Origin: Desulfobacteraceae bacterium UBA2245
GTDB taxonomy: Bacteria; Desulfobacterota; Desulfobacteria; Desulfobacterales; UBA2245
DNA length: 64,000 bases
Assembly (NCBI GenBank): GCA_002347265.1
Contig: DDYB01000003.1
Location: 134,681 to 198,680 of the forward strand
Direction of reading: 5' to 3'
Below are positions 18,298 to 27,441 of this stretch, in pieces (within the stretch, counting starts at the first letter, position 1; every line of letters starts with the position of its first letter). Position numbers and translations under genes: made by a program. The notes below the pieces were generated by a model. The model did no database searches, was not told the origin of the DNA, and saw nothing but the letters and a program-made list of their open reading frames with translations.

Positions 18298-19014
18298 TCA
18301 ACGGGCGGATGGCGCGAAACGGGTTTCGAGCCTCTGCAGAACCGCGTTCATCACCTGATTGATTGGATGGAACCGGCCGGGGTCGGAAAGAATTTCCGCC
18401 TTGCTTTGAACATACCGGGAGCCGTCCAGTTCGTTTCCGCAGTTTTCGATCAGGGCTCTTGCCGCTTCCGGGGTTGTTTCCAGATGAAACTGAAATCCGA
18501 GAATCCGGTCTTCGACGATAAAGCCCTGATGGGCGCAGGCCTGACTGGATGCCAGCAGGGTTGCGGATTCGGGAATGTCGAACGTATCCCCGTGCCAGTG
18601 AAACGCCTCGAGCACCTGAGGAAAGACGCCCTGAAAGGCGCTCTGTTCAATTTGTTCCGAAAATCGAATCGGAAACCAGCCGATTTCGCGATGTTTGTTT
18701 CCGAAGACTCGGGCGCCCAGAACATCGGCGATCAGTTGGGCGCCCAGACAGATTCCCAGAACGATCTTGCCGGCTTTCATGGCCCTTTCGATGAACCGTT
18801 TTTCATCTTTGAGCCACGGAAGCTTTGATTCGTCATGTACCCCCATCGGTCCGCCCATGACGACGAGCCAGTCCAGATCGGTGAGCGCGGGAAGGTTCTG
18901 ATTCAAATACAGCGGGGTCGAACTGATCCGGTGTCCGCCCTTGCGAAACCAGGGCTCCATGCTTCCGAGACCCTCGAACGGGACATGCTGCAGGTAATGG
19001 ATTTTCAAGTTCAT
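18298..19014 (-). CDS. class I glutamine amidotransferase domain protein
   Basis: A 238-residue stand-alone GATase1 related to the GMP synthase glutaminase domain. The oxyanion loop VVMGGPMGV, the nucleophile elbow GICLGAQL with the catalytic cysteine, and the FQFHLETTPE histidine-glutamate pair are all present. No synthetase domain is attached or adjacent. AAGGATATG is the likely ribosome site and start. The acceptor or partner is unknown. Confidence 0.87.
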   Translation of the reverse strand: MNLKIHYLQHVPFEGLGSMEPWFRKGGHRISSTPLYLNQNLPALTDLDWLVVMGGPMGVHDESKLPWLKDEKRFIERAMKAGKIVLGICLGAQLIADVLGARVFGNKHREIGWFPIRFSEQIEQSAFQGVFPQVLEAFHWHGDTFDIPESATLLASSQACAHQGFIVEDRILGFQFHLETTPEAARALIENCGNELDGSRYVQSKAEILSDPGRFHPINQVMNAVLQRLETRFAPSAR

Positions 19015-19092
19015 ATCCTTCCGTTTGGATGGCGTCGCAATAAGCCCGATTTCTGCGTTGCGTTCCTCTTCATTGCGGCGTACGAGGGGTTC

Positions 19093-19311
19093 TCAGTCGA
19101 TATCCCCCTCATCGAATCGATAATACCGCCGGATCCCGAATTTTTCGAGGGTTTTTTCGATCATGCACCAGTGGGTAAAGGCCGACTGGATCAGATTGAT
19201 ACCGACAAGGGCGGCAAACAGCAGCCAGAACCGGCTGTGCGCTGCGGAAAGAATCACAAAAATCAGAACCAGGACTCCGGCGACAATTCGAACGTATTCT
19301 TCCATTCTCAT
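19093..19311 (-). CDS. DUF2892 small membrane protein
   Basis: A 72-residue protein with two hydrophobic segments (VRIVAGVLVLIFVILSAA and FWLLFAALVGINLIQSAF) and the family-typical CMIEKTLEKFGIR tail. AAGGAGG lies upstream of the ATG. The function is unknown; related domains occur fused to rhodanese in YgaP. Confidence 0.8.
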   Translation of the reverse strand: MRMEEYVRIVAGVLVLIFVILSAAHSRFWLLFAALVGINLIQSAFTHWCMIEKTLEKFGIRRYYRFDEGDID

Positions 19312-19691
19312 AATGCAGCCTCCTTGATCTGTTTGAATTCAATGCATCAGAAAATAAAAAAACCAGCGGTTACATTATTTTTACACCAAGATTTCTCCCA
19401 GTGCAAACACCGGGAATCAGCCCTGGTTCCGGCGAATCCGTTCCACTGAATTCGGAGCGAGGTTCTTAAAGTATTTAAAATATCAAAGCGTTATAAGGTT
19501 TTCCGGAACAGGTTTCTTGATTCACTTTCGAGACTGTGATAGCATTTAGCAGTTTTCAGGTTCGCGCAAACAAGGGCCTGCTGCATACAACCGTCAATTC
19601 TGATTCATTTTGCACCGTCGCCACCGACTTCGGGCTCGAAGGCAAACAGCGGCAATCATGATCTTCAGCATTTATACGGCGGTTTGATTTT
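19312..19691. other. 380-bp intergenic region upstream of corA
   Basis: No gene was recognised. The sequence is AT-richer than its surroundings near 19350-19500. No clear riboswitch, tRNA or terminator could be identified by eye. Confidence 0.3.
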
Positions 19692-20753
19692 ATGACAAAA
19701 CTCATTGTAAAGACCTCCAAAAAGGCCGGTCTGTCGCCGGGCAGCCTGGTTCACATCGGAGAAAAAAGGCTAGAAAAAATCCGCATCTCCCTGGCGGACT
19801 TCGATGAAAGCCATCTGACCGAAATGCCGGTGGAATCTCCGGAGGCGATGCTGCCCTTTCTGCCCGAGCCCTCGGTGACCTGGATGAATATCTGCGGGGT
19901 TCACGACACAAGGATCATCGAGGATCTGGAAAAACAATTCCAGATTCATCCGCTGACCCTCGAGGATATCGTCAACACCGCCCAGCGGCCCAAGGTCGAA
20001 AGCTACGACCATTACCTGTTCGTCGTGCTCAAAACCTTCCGCTACGATTCCCGGTCCAACGAGGTTGCTTCCGAGCAGATCAGCCTGATTCTCGGGGAAA
20101 ACTATCTGATCACATTCCAGGAAACCGCGTCGGATATTTTCGCCAATGTGGTGGACCGGCTCCGGAAAGGCACGCGTATCCGGAAACGGGGCGCGGATTA
20201 CCTGACCTATGCCCTGATCGATGCGGTGGTGGACAGCTACTTTGCCGTGCTGGAAGCGCTGGGAGAAAAAATTGAAACCCTGGAGGAAGAACTGCTTGAA
20301 TCGCCGGGTTCAGGCGTCATGGAGCAGATTCACAAACTGAAGCGGAACATGATCTTTCTTCGAAAGCAGATCTGGCCGATTCGGGAAATTCTCGGATTTC
20401 TGACCAAGGAAGACTCGCACCTGATTCAGGATTCCACGGTTCTGTATTTTCGGGATGTTCATGATCATACCATTCAGCTCATCGACACCATCGAATCGTT
20501 CCGGGACATTCTGTCGGGAATGCTCGATGTTTACCTGTCCACGATCAGCAACAAGATGAACGAGGTGATGAAGGTGCTGACCATCATTGCCACGATTTTC
20601 ATTCCCATCACCTTCTTCGCCGGGGTCTATGGAATGAACTTCAGGTTTATGCCCGAACTGGACTGGAAGTGGGGATACCCGGCATTCTGGCTTCTGGTGG
20701 CTCTGGTCACGTATTTGTTGATCACCTATTTTCGAAAGAAAAACTGGCTCTAG
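19692..20753 (+). CDS. corA: CorA magnesium/cobalt transporter
   Basis: A 353-residue protein with the cytoplasmic alpha/beta funnel domain (THPLTLEDI-like HPLTLEDIVNTAQRPKVESY, ending in long helices) and two C-terminal membrane segments. The diagnostic YGMNF selectivity motif lies between them, after IPITFFAGV. The basic C-terminus YFRKKNWL is typical. The protein forms a pentameric Mg2+ channel in the inner membrane. The gene lies 82 bp upstream of gapN on the same strand. Confidence 0.93.
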   Translation: MTKLIVKTSKKAGLSPGSLVHIGEKRLEKIRISLADFDESHLTEMPVESPEAMLPFLPEPSVTWMNICGVHDTRIIEDLEKQFQIHPLTLEDIVNTAQRPKVESYDHYLFVVLKTFRYDSRSNEVASEQISLILGENYLITFQETASDIFANVVDRLRKGTRIRKRGADYLTYALIDAVVDSYFAVLEALGEKIETLEEELLESPGSGVMEQIHKLKRNMIFLRKQIWPIREILGFLTKEDSHLIQDSTVLYFRDVHDHTIQLIDTIESFRDILSGMLDVYLSTISNKMNEVMKVLTIIATIFIPITFFAGVYGMNFRFMPELDWKWGYPAFWLLVALVTYLLITYFRKKNWL

Positions 20754-20835
20754 CATTTGTGGAGAACCCCCATAACGACTTCATAGACCAGCTGTATGCC
20801 AGGGCGGTCAAGGGGTTCTGAAAGGAAAAACAGCC

Positions 20836-22461
20836 ATGAATCGACAAGAACAAATTCAATCCATATTTCCCGATGAAACCGAAATTCCTTCGGACCTGCT
20901 TTCGGATCTGCCCGTACAAATCGATCATTATCTGGTGGACGGCAAACTGGTTCCCTGGCAGGGCCCGATGGCCGAAGCCGTCTCTCCGGTCCGTGTGTGG
21001 AACCGGGGGGTACTGACCCCCCGTCTGATCGGTCGATACCCCCTGCTTTCCGCGAAGCAGGCTCTGACGGCGCTGGGCGCCGCGATTCTGGCATACGACA
21101 ACGGCCGGGGACTCTGGCCGACTTTTTCCGTGGGACAGAGAATCCGCCACGTTCAGGATTTTGTGGCCGGCATGATGCAGCAGCGCTCAAAAATCGTCCG
21201 GCTGCTCATGTGGGAAATCGGAAAGCCCCGTTCTGACAGCATCAAGGAATTCGACCGCACCGTGGAATACATTCAGGACACCGTGGACGCTCTGAAGGAT
21301 CTGGATCGCGTTTCCTCCCGGTTCGTCATGGTCCAGAACATCATCGGCCAGATCCGCCGGGCCCCGCTCGGCGTGGTTCTCTGCATGGGACCCTTCAACT
21401 ACCCTTTGAATGAATCCCTGACCACACTGATTCCCGCCCTGATCATGGGAAACACGGCCATCTTCAAACCTCCCAAGCACGGCGTCATGCTGTACGGCCC
21501 CCTGCTGGAGACCTTTCGGGACGCCTTTCCGCCCGGAGTGGTCAATATTCTTTTCGGAGAGGGCCGCGTCATCGTTCCGCCGCTGATGGCCTCGGCCAGA
21601 ATCAACGTACTGGCCCTGATCGGATCCAGCGGAACCGCCAATGAGATTCGCAAACAGCATCCAAAGCCCAACCGGATGCGCTGCGTCCTGGGCATGGAGG
21701 CGAAAAATGCGGGAATTATCCTTCCCGACGCCGATCCGGATCTGACCGCAGCGGAAGTCCTTCAGGGGTGTCTGTCCTTCAACGGCCAGCGGTGCACGGC
21801 CCTGAAGATTATCTTTGTTCACAAATCCAGGGTGGATGTTTTTCTGGACCGGCTGTGCCGGGCGATCGACACCCTGACCATCGGCATGCCCTGGAAGGAA
21901 AAGGTCATGATCACTCCCCTTCCGGAGCCGGGAAAACCCGCCTATCTGGCCGGCCTGGTGGAAGACGCCTGCGAAATGGGCGCCCAAATCGTCAACGCCT
22001 GCGGCGGACGGATTCTTGAGAGTTTTTACTATCCGGCGGTTCTCTACCCGGTCACCGACCGGATGCGCGTGTACCGGGAAGAACAGTTCGGTCCGGTGAT
22101 TCCGGTGCTTGGCTTCAGCGACATTCAGACCCCGATCGACTATCTGACGGCATCGGATTACGGCCAGCAGTTGAGCATTTTCGGAAACGATCCGGACACC
22201 ATCGCCCGACTCATCGATCCGCTGGTCAACCAGGTGTGCCGGGTCAACCTCAACAGCCAGTGCCAGAGGGGTCCGGACAGCTTTCCCTTTACCGGCCGAA
22301 AGGATTCGGCCGAAGGCACCCTGTCGGTATCCGACGCGCTTCGAGCCTTTTCGATTCGCACCCTGGTGGCGGCCCGAAACACGGAGGCCAATCGCGCCAT
22401 CATCAACAACATTGTCCGCGAGCACAAATCAAATTTCCTTTCAACGGATTTCATACTCTAG
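20836..22461 (+). CDS. gapN: NADP-dependent non-phosphorylating glyceraldehyde-3-phosphate dehydrogenase
   Basis: A 541-residue aldehyde dehydrogenase. Motifs are GVVLCMGPFNYPLNESLTTL, IGSSGTANEI, the catalytic cysteine segment LSFNGQRCTALKI, and YREEQFGPVIPVLGF. The catalytic-glutamate motif of typical ALDHs (LELGGK) is replaced by VLGMEAKNAGIILPDADPD, which from memory fits the GapN-like subgroup of Desulfobacterota. The C-terminal arginine-rich R-G-PDSFPFTGRKDS segment would contact the phosphate. GAAAGGAA precedes ATG 20836. The reaction gives 3-phosphoglycerate and NADPH without ATP. Substrate is inferred from the subgroup. Confidence 0.82.
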   Translation: MNRQEQIQSIFPDETEIPSDLLSDLPVQIDHYLVDGKLVPWQGPMAEAVSPVRVWNRGVLTPRLIGRYPLLSAKQALTALGAAILAYDNGRGLWPTFSVGQRIRHVQDFVAGMMQQRSKIVRLLMWEIGKPRSDSIKEFDRTVEYIQDTVDALKDLDRVSSRFVMVQNIIGQIRRAPLGVVLCMGPFNYPLNESLTTLIPALIMGNTAIFKPPKHGVMLYGPLLETFRDAFPPGVVNILFGEGRVIVPPLMASARINVLALIGSSGTANEIRKQHPKPNRMRCVLGMEAKNAGIILPDADPDLTAAEVLQGCLSFNGQRCTALKIIFVHKSRVDVFLDRLCRAIDTLTIGMPWKEKVMITPLPEPGKPAYLAGLVEDACEMGAQIVNACGGRILESFYYPAVLYPVTDRMRVYREEQFGPVIPVLGFSDIQTPIDYLTASDYGQQLSIFGNDPDTIARLIDPLVNQVCRVNLNSQCQRGPDSFPFTGRKDSAEGTLSVSDALRAFSIRTLVAARNTEANRAIINNIVREHKSNFLSTDFIL

Positions 22462-22501
22462 CGCAGGTATGACCGCCGGGAACAAAGGGCGCAGAAAAAA
22501 A

Positions 22502-22530
22502 TTGACACACATCAAAAATCCGTATATAAA
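22502..22530 (+). promoter_or_regulatory. trp operon promoter
   Basis: A perfect -35 TTGACA (22502-22507) and -10 TATAAA (22525-22530) are separated by 17 bp. The start of transcription would fall near 22537, about 35 nt before the leader peptide. Confidence 0.75.
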
Positions 22531-22572
22531 AATACAAAATTCAGGCATTTCTGGAAACACGGAAAACCATAG

Positions 22573-22653
22573 ATGAACACATTGATCCATAAAGGCGTAC
22601 AGAACTGGTGGTGGCAGGCCCGAAACGAGGGGTTTGCCGATGACGCCTTATAA
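22573..22653 (+). CDS. trpL: trp leader peptide with three consecutive Trp codons
   Basis: A 26-codon frame starting MNTLIHKGVQNWWWQARNEG. The three adjacent TGG codons (22606-22614) directly upstream of the trp structural genes are the hallmark of a ribosome-mediated attenuator. A GC-rich inverted repeat follows the Trp codons (GGCAGGCCC about 22613-22621 / GGGGTTTGCC). No strong ribosome site precedes the ATG. Confidence 0.85.
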   Translation: MNTLIHKGVQNWWWQARNEGFADDAL

Positions 22654-22676
22654 ATAAGCTTTAAGTCAAAAAATTA

Positions 22677-22756
22677 AGGATCGTGGGCAGCTCCAAAGCC
22701 CGCGATCCTTTTTTTATGGTTCAAAAAGGATCGCGGAAGCCCCCGCGGTCCTTTTT
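22677..22756 (+). promoter_or_regulatory. trp attenuator: two terminator-like hairpins with a competing pairing
   Basis: Hairpin A: AGGATCGTGGGC (22677-22688) pairs with GCCCGCGATCCT (22698-22709, one G-U) and runs into seven Ts (22709-22715). Hairpin B: AAAAAGGATCGCGG (22723-22736) pairs with CCGCGGTCCTTTTT (22743-22756, one G-U) with a 6-nt loop. The 3' arm of A (CGCGATCCTTTTT) is also a perfect 13-bp partner of the 5' arm of B. The three pairings are mutually exclusive, as in a 1:2 / 2:3 / 3:4 attenuator. trpE starts 33 bp later. Confidence 0.75.
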
Positions 22757-22788
22757 GCATTTTGAACCCAATCGAAAGGAAGACCGAC

Positions 22789-24276
22789 ATGGACATTCGA
22801 CAATTTCCCGACAAGGAACGCTTCATGCAGCTGGCAGGCTCGTGCAACGTGATTCCGGTCTGCCGGGAACTTCTGGCCGACACCCTGACCCCGGTTTCGC
22901 TGCTGGCCAGGCTTTGCGAATCCACCCAGGAACCCGTGTTTCTGTTCGAGAGCATCGAGGGCGGCGAACGATGGGGAAGGTACAGCTTTCTGGGAACCTC
23001 GGCCCGGCGCAATATCCGCGTGTTTCAAAACCATGTCGAGGTGATCGAAAACGGGAACACATTCCAGATTCCGCATCACGCCGATCCCCTGGCGGTGCTG
23101 AGAAGCCTGATGGCCGATTACCGGCCGGCCCGAATCGCGGAGCTGCCCCGGTTCTGGGGAGGCATGGTGGGATATTTCGCCTATGAAATGGCGTCGTTTT
23201 TCGAGGCGATTCCCAACCGGCTTCCCGAAAACACACCCCTGGCCCAGTTTATCGTTCCGGATGAGATTCTGATCTTCGACAATATCCGGCACAGCCTGAT
23301 GGCGCTTAAAATCGTCTTTCTCGACGAGAAGGACCGTCCGGACGCGGCGTATGACCAGGCCCTGCGGCAGCTCGACAGACTGCTCGACACGGTCGGGCGA
23401 TGCCGGCCGGAGGAACCGCATGCTTCAAAGGGCGCGGGAAACCGGCTTCAGTCAGTGATGACCGAAGACGCTTTCCGGAACAGCGTGGTCAGGGCTAAGG
23501 AATACATTCAGGCGGGCGACATCATTCAGGCGGTGATCTCTCAGCCCTTTGTCTGCGAGCCGGCGCCGGACCCGCTGACCCTTTACCGGGCCCAGCGGTT
23601 CATCAACCCGTCCCCGTATCTTTATTTCATGCGAATCAACGACACGGTGCTGGTGGGTTCCTCCCCGGAGGCCATGGTCCGGCTTGAAAACGGAATCGCC
23701 ACCCTGCGGCCCATTGCCGGAACCCGGCCCAGGGGAAAATCCGAGCAGGAAGACCGGCAGTTTGCCGACGAACTGCTCAAGGACGAAAAGGAGCGGGCCG
23801 AGCACCTGATGCTGGTGGATCTGGGCAGAAACGACCTGGGGCGCGTCGCGCAGATCGGAACGGTTCAGGTGACGGATCTGATGTTTATCGAACGCTACTC
23901 CCATGTCATGCATCTGGTTTCCAACATCAACTCCGATCTGCTTGAAGAAAAGGACGCCTGGGACCTTCTGGCCGCGACCTTTCCGGCCGGCACCCTGTCC
24001 GGGGCGCCCAAGGTGCGGGCCATGGAGATCATCGCGGAGCTTGAGGCGATTCCGCGCGGACCTTACGGCGGCGCGATCGGATATATTTCCTTCAGCGGCA
24101 ACATGGACATGGCCATCGTGATTCGAACGGCCTGCATCGAAAACAACCGCGTCACGGTCCGGGCCGGCGCCGGCATCGTCGCCGATTCGGACCCGGAAAA
24201 AGAACGCATAGAAACCGTCAACAAGGCCATGGCGCTTCAAAAGGCTCTGGAGCTGTGCGGCACTATACAACCATAA
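22789..24276 (+). CDS. trpE: anthranilate synthase component I
   Basis: Makes anthranilate from chorismate with ammonia from TrpG. ATG 22789 (AAGGAAG upstream) is preferred to TTG 22762. The Trp feedback-binding segment is seen as PVFLFESIEGGERWGRYSFL. The chorismate-binding domain has IQAVISQPF, PSPYLYFMRINDTVLVGSSP, RPIAGTRPRG, ERAEHLMLVDLGRNDLGRV, FPAGTLSGAPKVRAMEII and the C-terminal RAGAGIVADSDPEKE. The 495-residue length is normal. It is the first gene of a complete trp operon. Confidence 0.96.
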   Translation: MDIRQFPDKERFMQLAGSCNVIPVCRELLADTLTPVSLLARLCESTQEPVFLFESIEGGERWGRYSFLGTSARRNIRVFQNHVEVIENGNTFQIPHHADPLAVLRSLMADYRPARIAELPRFWGGMVGYFAYEMASFFEAIPNRLPENTPLAQFIVPDEILIFDNIRHSLMALKIVFLDEKDRPDAAYDQALRQLDRLLDTVGRCRPEEPHASKGAGNRLQSVMTEDAFRNSVVRAKEYIQAGDIIQAVISQPFVCEPAPDPLTLYRAQRFINPSPYLYFMRINDTVLVGSSPEAMVRLENGIATLRPIAGTRPRGKSEQEDRQFADELLKDEKERAEHLMLVDLGRNDLGRVAQIGTVQVTDLMFIERYSHVMHLVSNINSDLLEEKDAWDLLAATFPAGTLSGAPKVRAMEIIAELEAIPRGPYGGAIGYISFSGNMDMAIVIRTACIENNRVTVRAGAGIVADSDPEKERIETVNKAMALQKALELCGTIQP

Positions 24277-24289
24277 TGGAGGATTACCC

Positions 24290-24880
24290 ATGATTCTCGT
24301 GATCGACAACTACGATTCTTTTACCTATAACCTGGTGCATTACATTTCCCAGCTCGGACAAACCGTAAGGGTGGCGCGCAACGACGCGCTGACCCTTTCG
24401 GACATCGAAGCGATGAATCCGGCCGGAATCGTGATCTCTCCGGGTCCTGGACGTCCCGAATCCGCCGGAATCTGCATGGAGGCGATTCGGAAATTTTCCG
24501 GAAGGATTCCCATTCTCGGCGTCTGCCTGGGCCATCAGAGCATTGCCGCGGCTTTCGGGGGAAAGATCGTCTCGGCCAGGCGACTGATGCACGGCAAGAC
24601 CTCGATGATCGCCTCGGACGGGCAGAAGCTTTTCCAGGGAATGAGCGCTCCGTTTCAGGCCATGCGCTATCATTCTCTGGCGGTCTGTCCGGAAAACCTG
24701 CCGGAGTGCCTGATCGCGACCTCGCATTCCGAGGACGGAGAAATCATGGGCATTCGGCACCGAAGCCACCCGACCGAGGGTATTCAGTTTCATCCCGAAT
24801 CCATCATGACGCCGGCGGGAAAGCGGCTTTTAAAAAATTTTCTGAAGATCATCGACGAAACCTGCAAGACGGCTGCCTGA
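24290..24880 (+). CDS. trpG: anthranilate synthase component II (glutamine amidotransferase)
   Basis: Supplies ammonia to TrpE. The 196-residue GATase1 has MILVIDNYDSFTYNLVHYIS, ISPGPGRPESAG, the catalytic cysteine in LGVCLGHQSIAAAFGG, and the HPESIMTPAGKRLL histidine/glutamate segment. A strong GGAGG precedes ATG 24290, 13 bp after trpE. It is not fused to TrpD. The same protein could also serve para-aminobenzoate synthesis, as in several bacteria. Confidence 0.95.
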   Translation: MILVIDNYDSFTYNLVHYISQLGQTVRVARNDALTLSDIEAMNPAGIVISPGPGRPESAGICMEAIRKFSGRIPILGVCLGHQSIAAAFGGKIVSARRLMHGKTSMIASDGQKLFQGMSAPFQAMRYHSLAVCPENLPECLIATSHSEDGEIMGIRHRSHPTEGIQFHPESIMTPAGKRLLKNFLKIIDETCKTAA

Positions 24881-24913
24881 AACCCGTTTGAATAAAATTA
24901 AAGGAATGAATTC

Positions 24914-25930
24914 ATGTTTAAAACCTATCTTACTAAAATAATAAAAAGAGTTGACCTTGAAGAATCCGAGATGACCGATCTGATCACGGAACTTTTATCC
25001 GGAAATCTGACCGACGCCCAGATCGGCGCGTTCATGGCCGCGCTGGCCACCAAGGGGGAAAGTTTCGAAGAGCTTGCCGGGGCGGCCAAGGCCATGCGCC
25101 GGAAAGCCCTGCGCATTCAGGCGCCCGGTTCGGTGGTGGTCGATACCTGCGGCACCGGCGGAGACGGCACGCATACCTTCAACATATCCACGACCTCGGC
25201 CTTTGTCGTTGCCGGATGCGGCATTACCGTGGCCAAGCACGGAAACCGGGCGGTCACCAGCCAGTGCGGCAGCGCCGACCTGCTGGAAGCCCTGGGCGTA
25301 AACCTTGAAATCGAACCGGAAACCGTTGAACAGGCCCTGCGGGAAATCGGAATCGGCTTTCTCTTTGCCCCGCATTTTCACGGCGCCATGCGGTATGCGG
25401 CCAATGCCCGGAAACAGCTTGGGATTCGAAGCATCTTCAACATGCTCGGTCCGCTGTGCAACCCGGCGGCGGCCAACTATCAGGTGCTGGGCGTGTATGC
25501 GCCGCAGCTCACCGAGATGTTCGCCCAGGCACTCAAACTCCTTGGCGCCAGACGCGCCTTTGTGGTGCACGGCCATGACGGGCTGGATGAGATCTCCGTA
25601 TGCGCGCCCACCCGGATCAGCGAACTCAAGGACGGCATGATCCGCACCTACGAGATCTCGCCGGAACAGTTCTTCGGAAAGGCGGCCGACCCGAAGGACC
25701 TGGACGGCGGCAACCCGGAGGTCAACGCAAAAATCACGCGGAACATTCTCTCCGGCCAGGAAGGCCCCTGCCGCGACGTGGTGCTGATCAACGCCGCGGC
25801 CGCCCTGGTGGCAACCGGAAAGGCAAAGGATCTTTCCGAAGGCATTGAAGCGGCTGCCGCCTCGATCGATTCGGGCGCAGCCTCAGAAAAACTTGACGCC
25901 CTGATCCGGTTCACCCGGGAGAACGCATAA
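24914..25930 (+). CDS. trpD: anthranilate phosphoribosyltransferase
   Basis: Joins anthranilate and PRPP. Family motifs are DTCGTGGDGTHTFNISTTSA (PRPP binding), the KHGNRAVTSQCGSADLLEAL segment, FAPHFHGAMRYA and RSIFNMLGPLCNPA. The length of 338 residues is normal. AAAGGAAT lies upstream of the ATG; 33 bp separate it from trpG. Confidence 0.96.
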   Translation: MFKTYLTKIIKRVDLEESEMTDLITELLSGNLTDAQIGAFMAALATKGESFEELAGAAKAMRRKALRIQAPGSVVVDTCGTGGDGTHTFNISTTSAFVVAGCGITVAKHGNRAVTSQCGSADLLEALGVNLEIEPETVEQALREIGIGFLFAPHFHGAMRYAANARKQLGIRSIFNMLGPLCNPAAANYQVLGVYAPQLTEMFAQALKLLGARRAFVVHGHDGLDEISVCAPTRISELKDGMIRTYEISPEQFFGKAADPKDLDGGNPEVNAKITRNILSGQEGPCRDVVLINAAAALVATGKAKDLSEGIEAAAASIDSGAASEKLDALIRFTRENA

Positions 25931-25952
25931 TTTAAAGGGAAATTTCATACCC

Positions 25953-26753
25953 ATGGATTTTTTAGACCGGATCATCGAAACCAAGCGCCAGGAAATTCAG
26001 ACGGCCAGGCAACAGGTCTCCGAAGCCGAACTCCGCCGCCGGGCAAAATCGCGGAACCCTTCGCGCCCTTTCCGCAGCAGGCTGGCTGCGCCCGGCCCTT
26101 CCGGCGTCAACATCATCGCCGAGATCAAACGCGCATCGCCTTCCAAAGGGGCGCTGAACGAAAACCTGGATCCCGCGCGCTATGCCATTTCCTGTGAACG
26201 CGCCGGCGCGGCCGCACTCTCGGTGCTCACCGACCCGTCCTATTTCAAGGGCAGCCTGGCCGATCTTGCCGCGGCGCGCCAAAGCGTTTCTTTGCCCGTG
26301 CTGCGAAAGGAATTCATCATTTCCGAATACCAGATCTTTGAGTCCGCGGCCCATGAAGCCGATGCGGTGCTTCTGATCGTAAGAATTCTTTCCAAAGCCC
26401 AGTTCGAAGACTATCTGGCGCTTTGCCGGGAACTCGGCCTCGATGCGCTGGTGGAGGTCCATTCCGAGGCGGATCTTTCATCCGCCAGCCTGGCCGGAGC
26501 GGACCTGATCGGCATCAACAACCGGAATCTTCAGACCTTTGAAACGCGGATCGACACCAGCATCCGGCTGGCCCCCCTGCTGTCTTCCGGCCAGGTGGCC
26601 GTAGCGGCCAGCGGCATTCGAAACGCGGACGACCTGCGGGTTCTCAAAGCGGCCGGCATTTTTAACTTTCTGATCGGAGAAAGCCTGGTGCGGGCAGGAT
26701 CCGCGGAAAACTTTTTAAAAACACTGCTGGACGATTCCCATGCAGCGCACTGA
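25953..26753 (+). CDS. trpC: indole-3-glycerol-phosphate synthase
   Basis: A 266-residue TIM barrel closing the indole ring. Visible are IIAEIKRASPSKGALNE with the catalytic lysine, LSVLTDPSYFKGSLADL, LRKEFIISEYQIFESA, DALVEVHSEADL, IGINNRNLQTFET and AASGIRN. TrpC is separate from TrpF here, overlapping it by 14 bp. Confidence 0.96.
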   Translation: MDFLDRIIETKRQEIQTARQQVSEAELRRRAKSRNPSRPFRSRLAAPGPSGVNIIAEIKRASPSKGALNENLDPARYAISCERAGAAALSVLTDPSYFKGSLADLAAARQSVSLPVLRKEFIISEYQIFESAAHEADAVLLIVRILSKAQFEDYLALCRELGLDALVEVHSEADLSSASLAGADLIGINNRNLQTFETRIDTSIRLAPLLSSGQVAVAASGIRNADDLRVLKAAGIFNFLIGESLVRAGSAENFLKTLLDDSHAAH

Positions 26754-27441
26754 GATCATATCCACCAAAGCGAATCCGTCTTTTTCGCCCCAGGTCAAGA
26801 TCTGCGGACTGACCCGGATCGATGAGGCCGCGGCCTGCGCCGAACTGGGCGCAAATGCCGTCGGAGTGATCTTTTATTCAAGAAGCCCCCGCTGCATTTC
26901 GCCTGAACAGGCAAAACGAATCAGAGATGCCCTGCCCTCGCATACGTCCGTCGTGGGCGTCTTCGTCAACGAAGACTTTGATGCCGTCATGTCGATAGTC
27001 GGCCGAACCGGAATTCGAACAGTTCAGCTGCACGGCCAGGAGCCGCCCGAGTTCGTCAACAGGCTTAAAAACGAAGGCCTTTCGGTGATCAAGGCCCTGT
27101 TTTCTCAAATCAGGCCGGGTCTGGAGCGCGCCTTGGACTACGCGGCGGCAACGGCCTTTCTGGTGGAAGCCGGTTCCGGTCCGATGCCCGGCGGCAACGC
27201 CCTTGCCTGGAACTGGAAGGCTGCCCGCATTCCGGAATGCGAAAAACCCCTGATCCTGGCCGGGGGACTGAGTCCGGAAAACATTCTGCAGGCGATTGAC
27301 GCATGCAGCCCCGATGCCGTGGATGTAAGCTCCGGCGTGGAAATTCGGCCCGGTCAGAAAGACATATCCAGGGTTCGAAATCTGATGCATGGGATTGCCT
27401 CATGTCAAAAATCAACAAATCCAAGGAGGATTTTTTTATGA
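26740..27441 (+). CDS. trpF: phosphoribosylanthranilate isomerase
   Basis: The TIM barrel starts [20 protein letters not shown] with the catalytic cysteine, then [30 protein letters not shown], and [10 protein letters not shown] near the phosphate site, followed by VDVSSGVE. It starts inside the trpC end and its stop overlaps the trpB start (ATGA), so the three are translationally coupled. The C-terminal 20 residues (beyond VRNLMHGI) look unconserved and simply read through the trpB ribosome site. Confidence 0.94.
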   Translation: MQRTEIISTKANPSFSPQVKICGLTRIDEAAACAELGANAVGVIFYSRSPRCISPEQAKRIRDALPSHTSVVGVFVNEDFDAVMSIVGRTGIRTVQLHGQEPPEFVNRLKNEGLSVIKALFSQIRPGLERALDYAAATAFLVEAGSGPMPGGNALAWNWKAARIPECEKPLILAGGLSPENILQAIDACSPDAVDVSSGVEIRPGQKDISRVRNLMHGIASCQKSTNPRRIFL

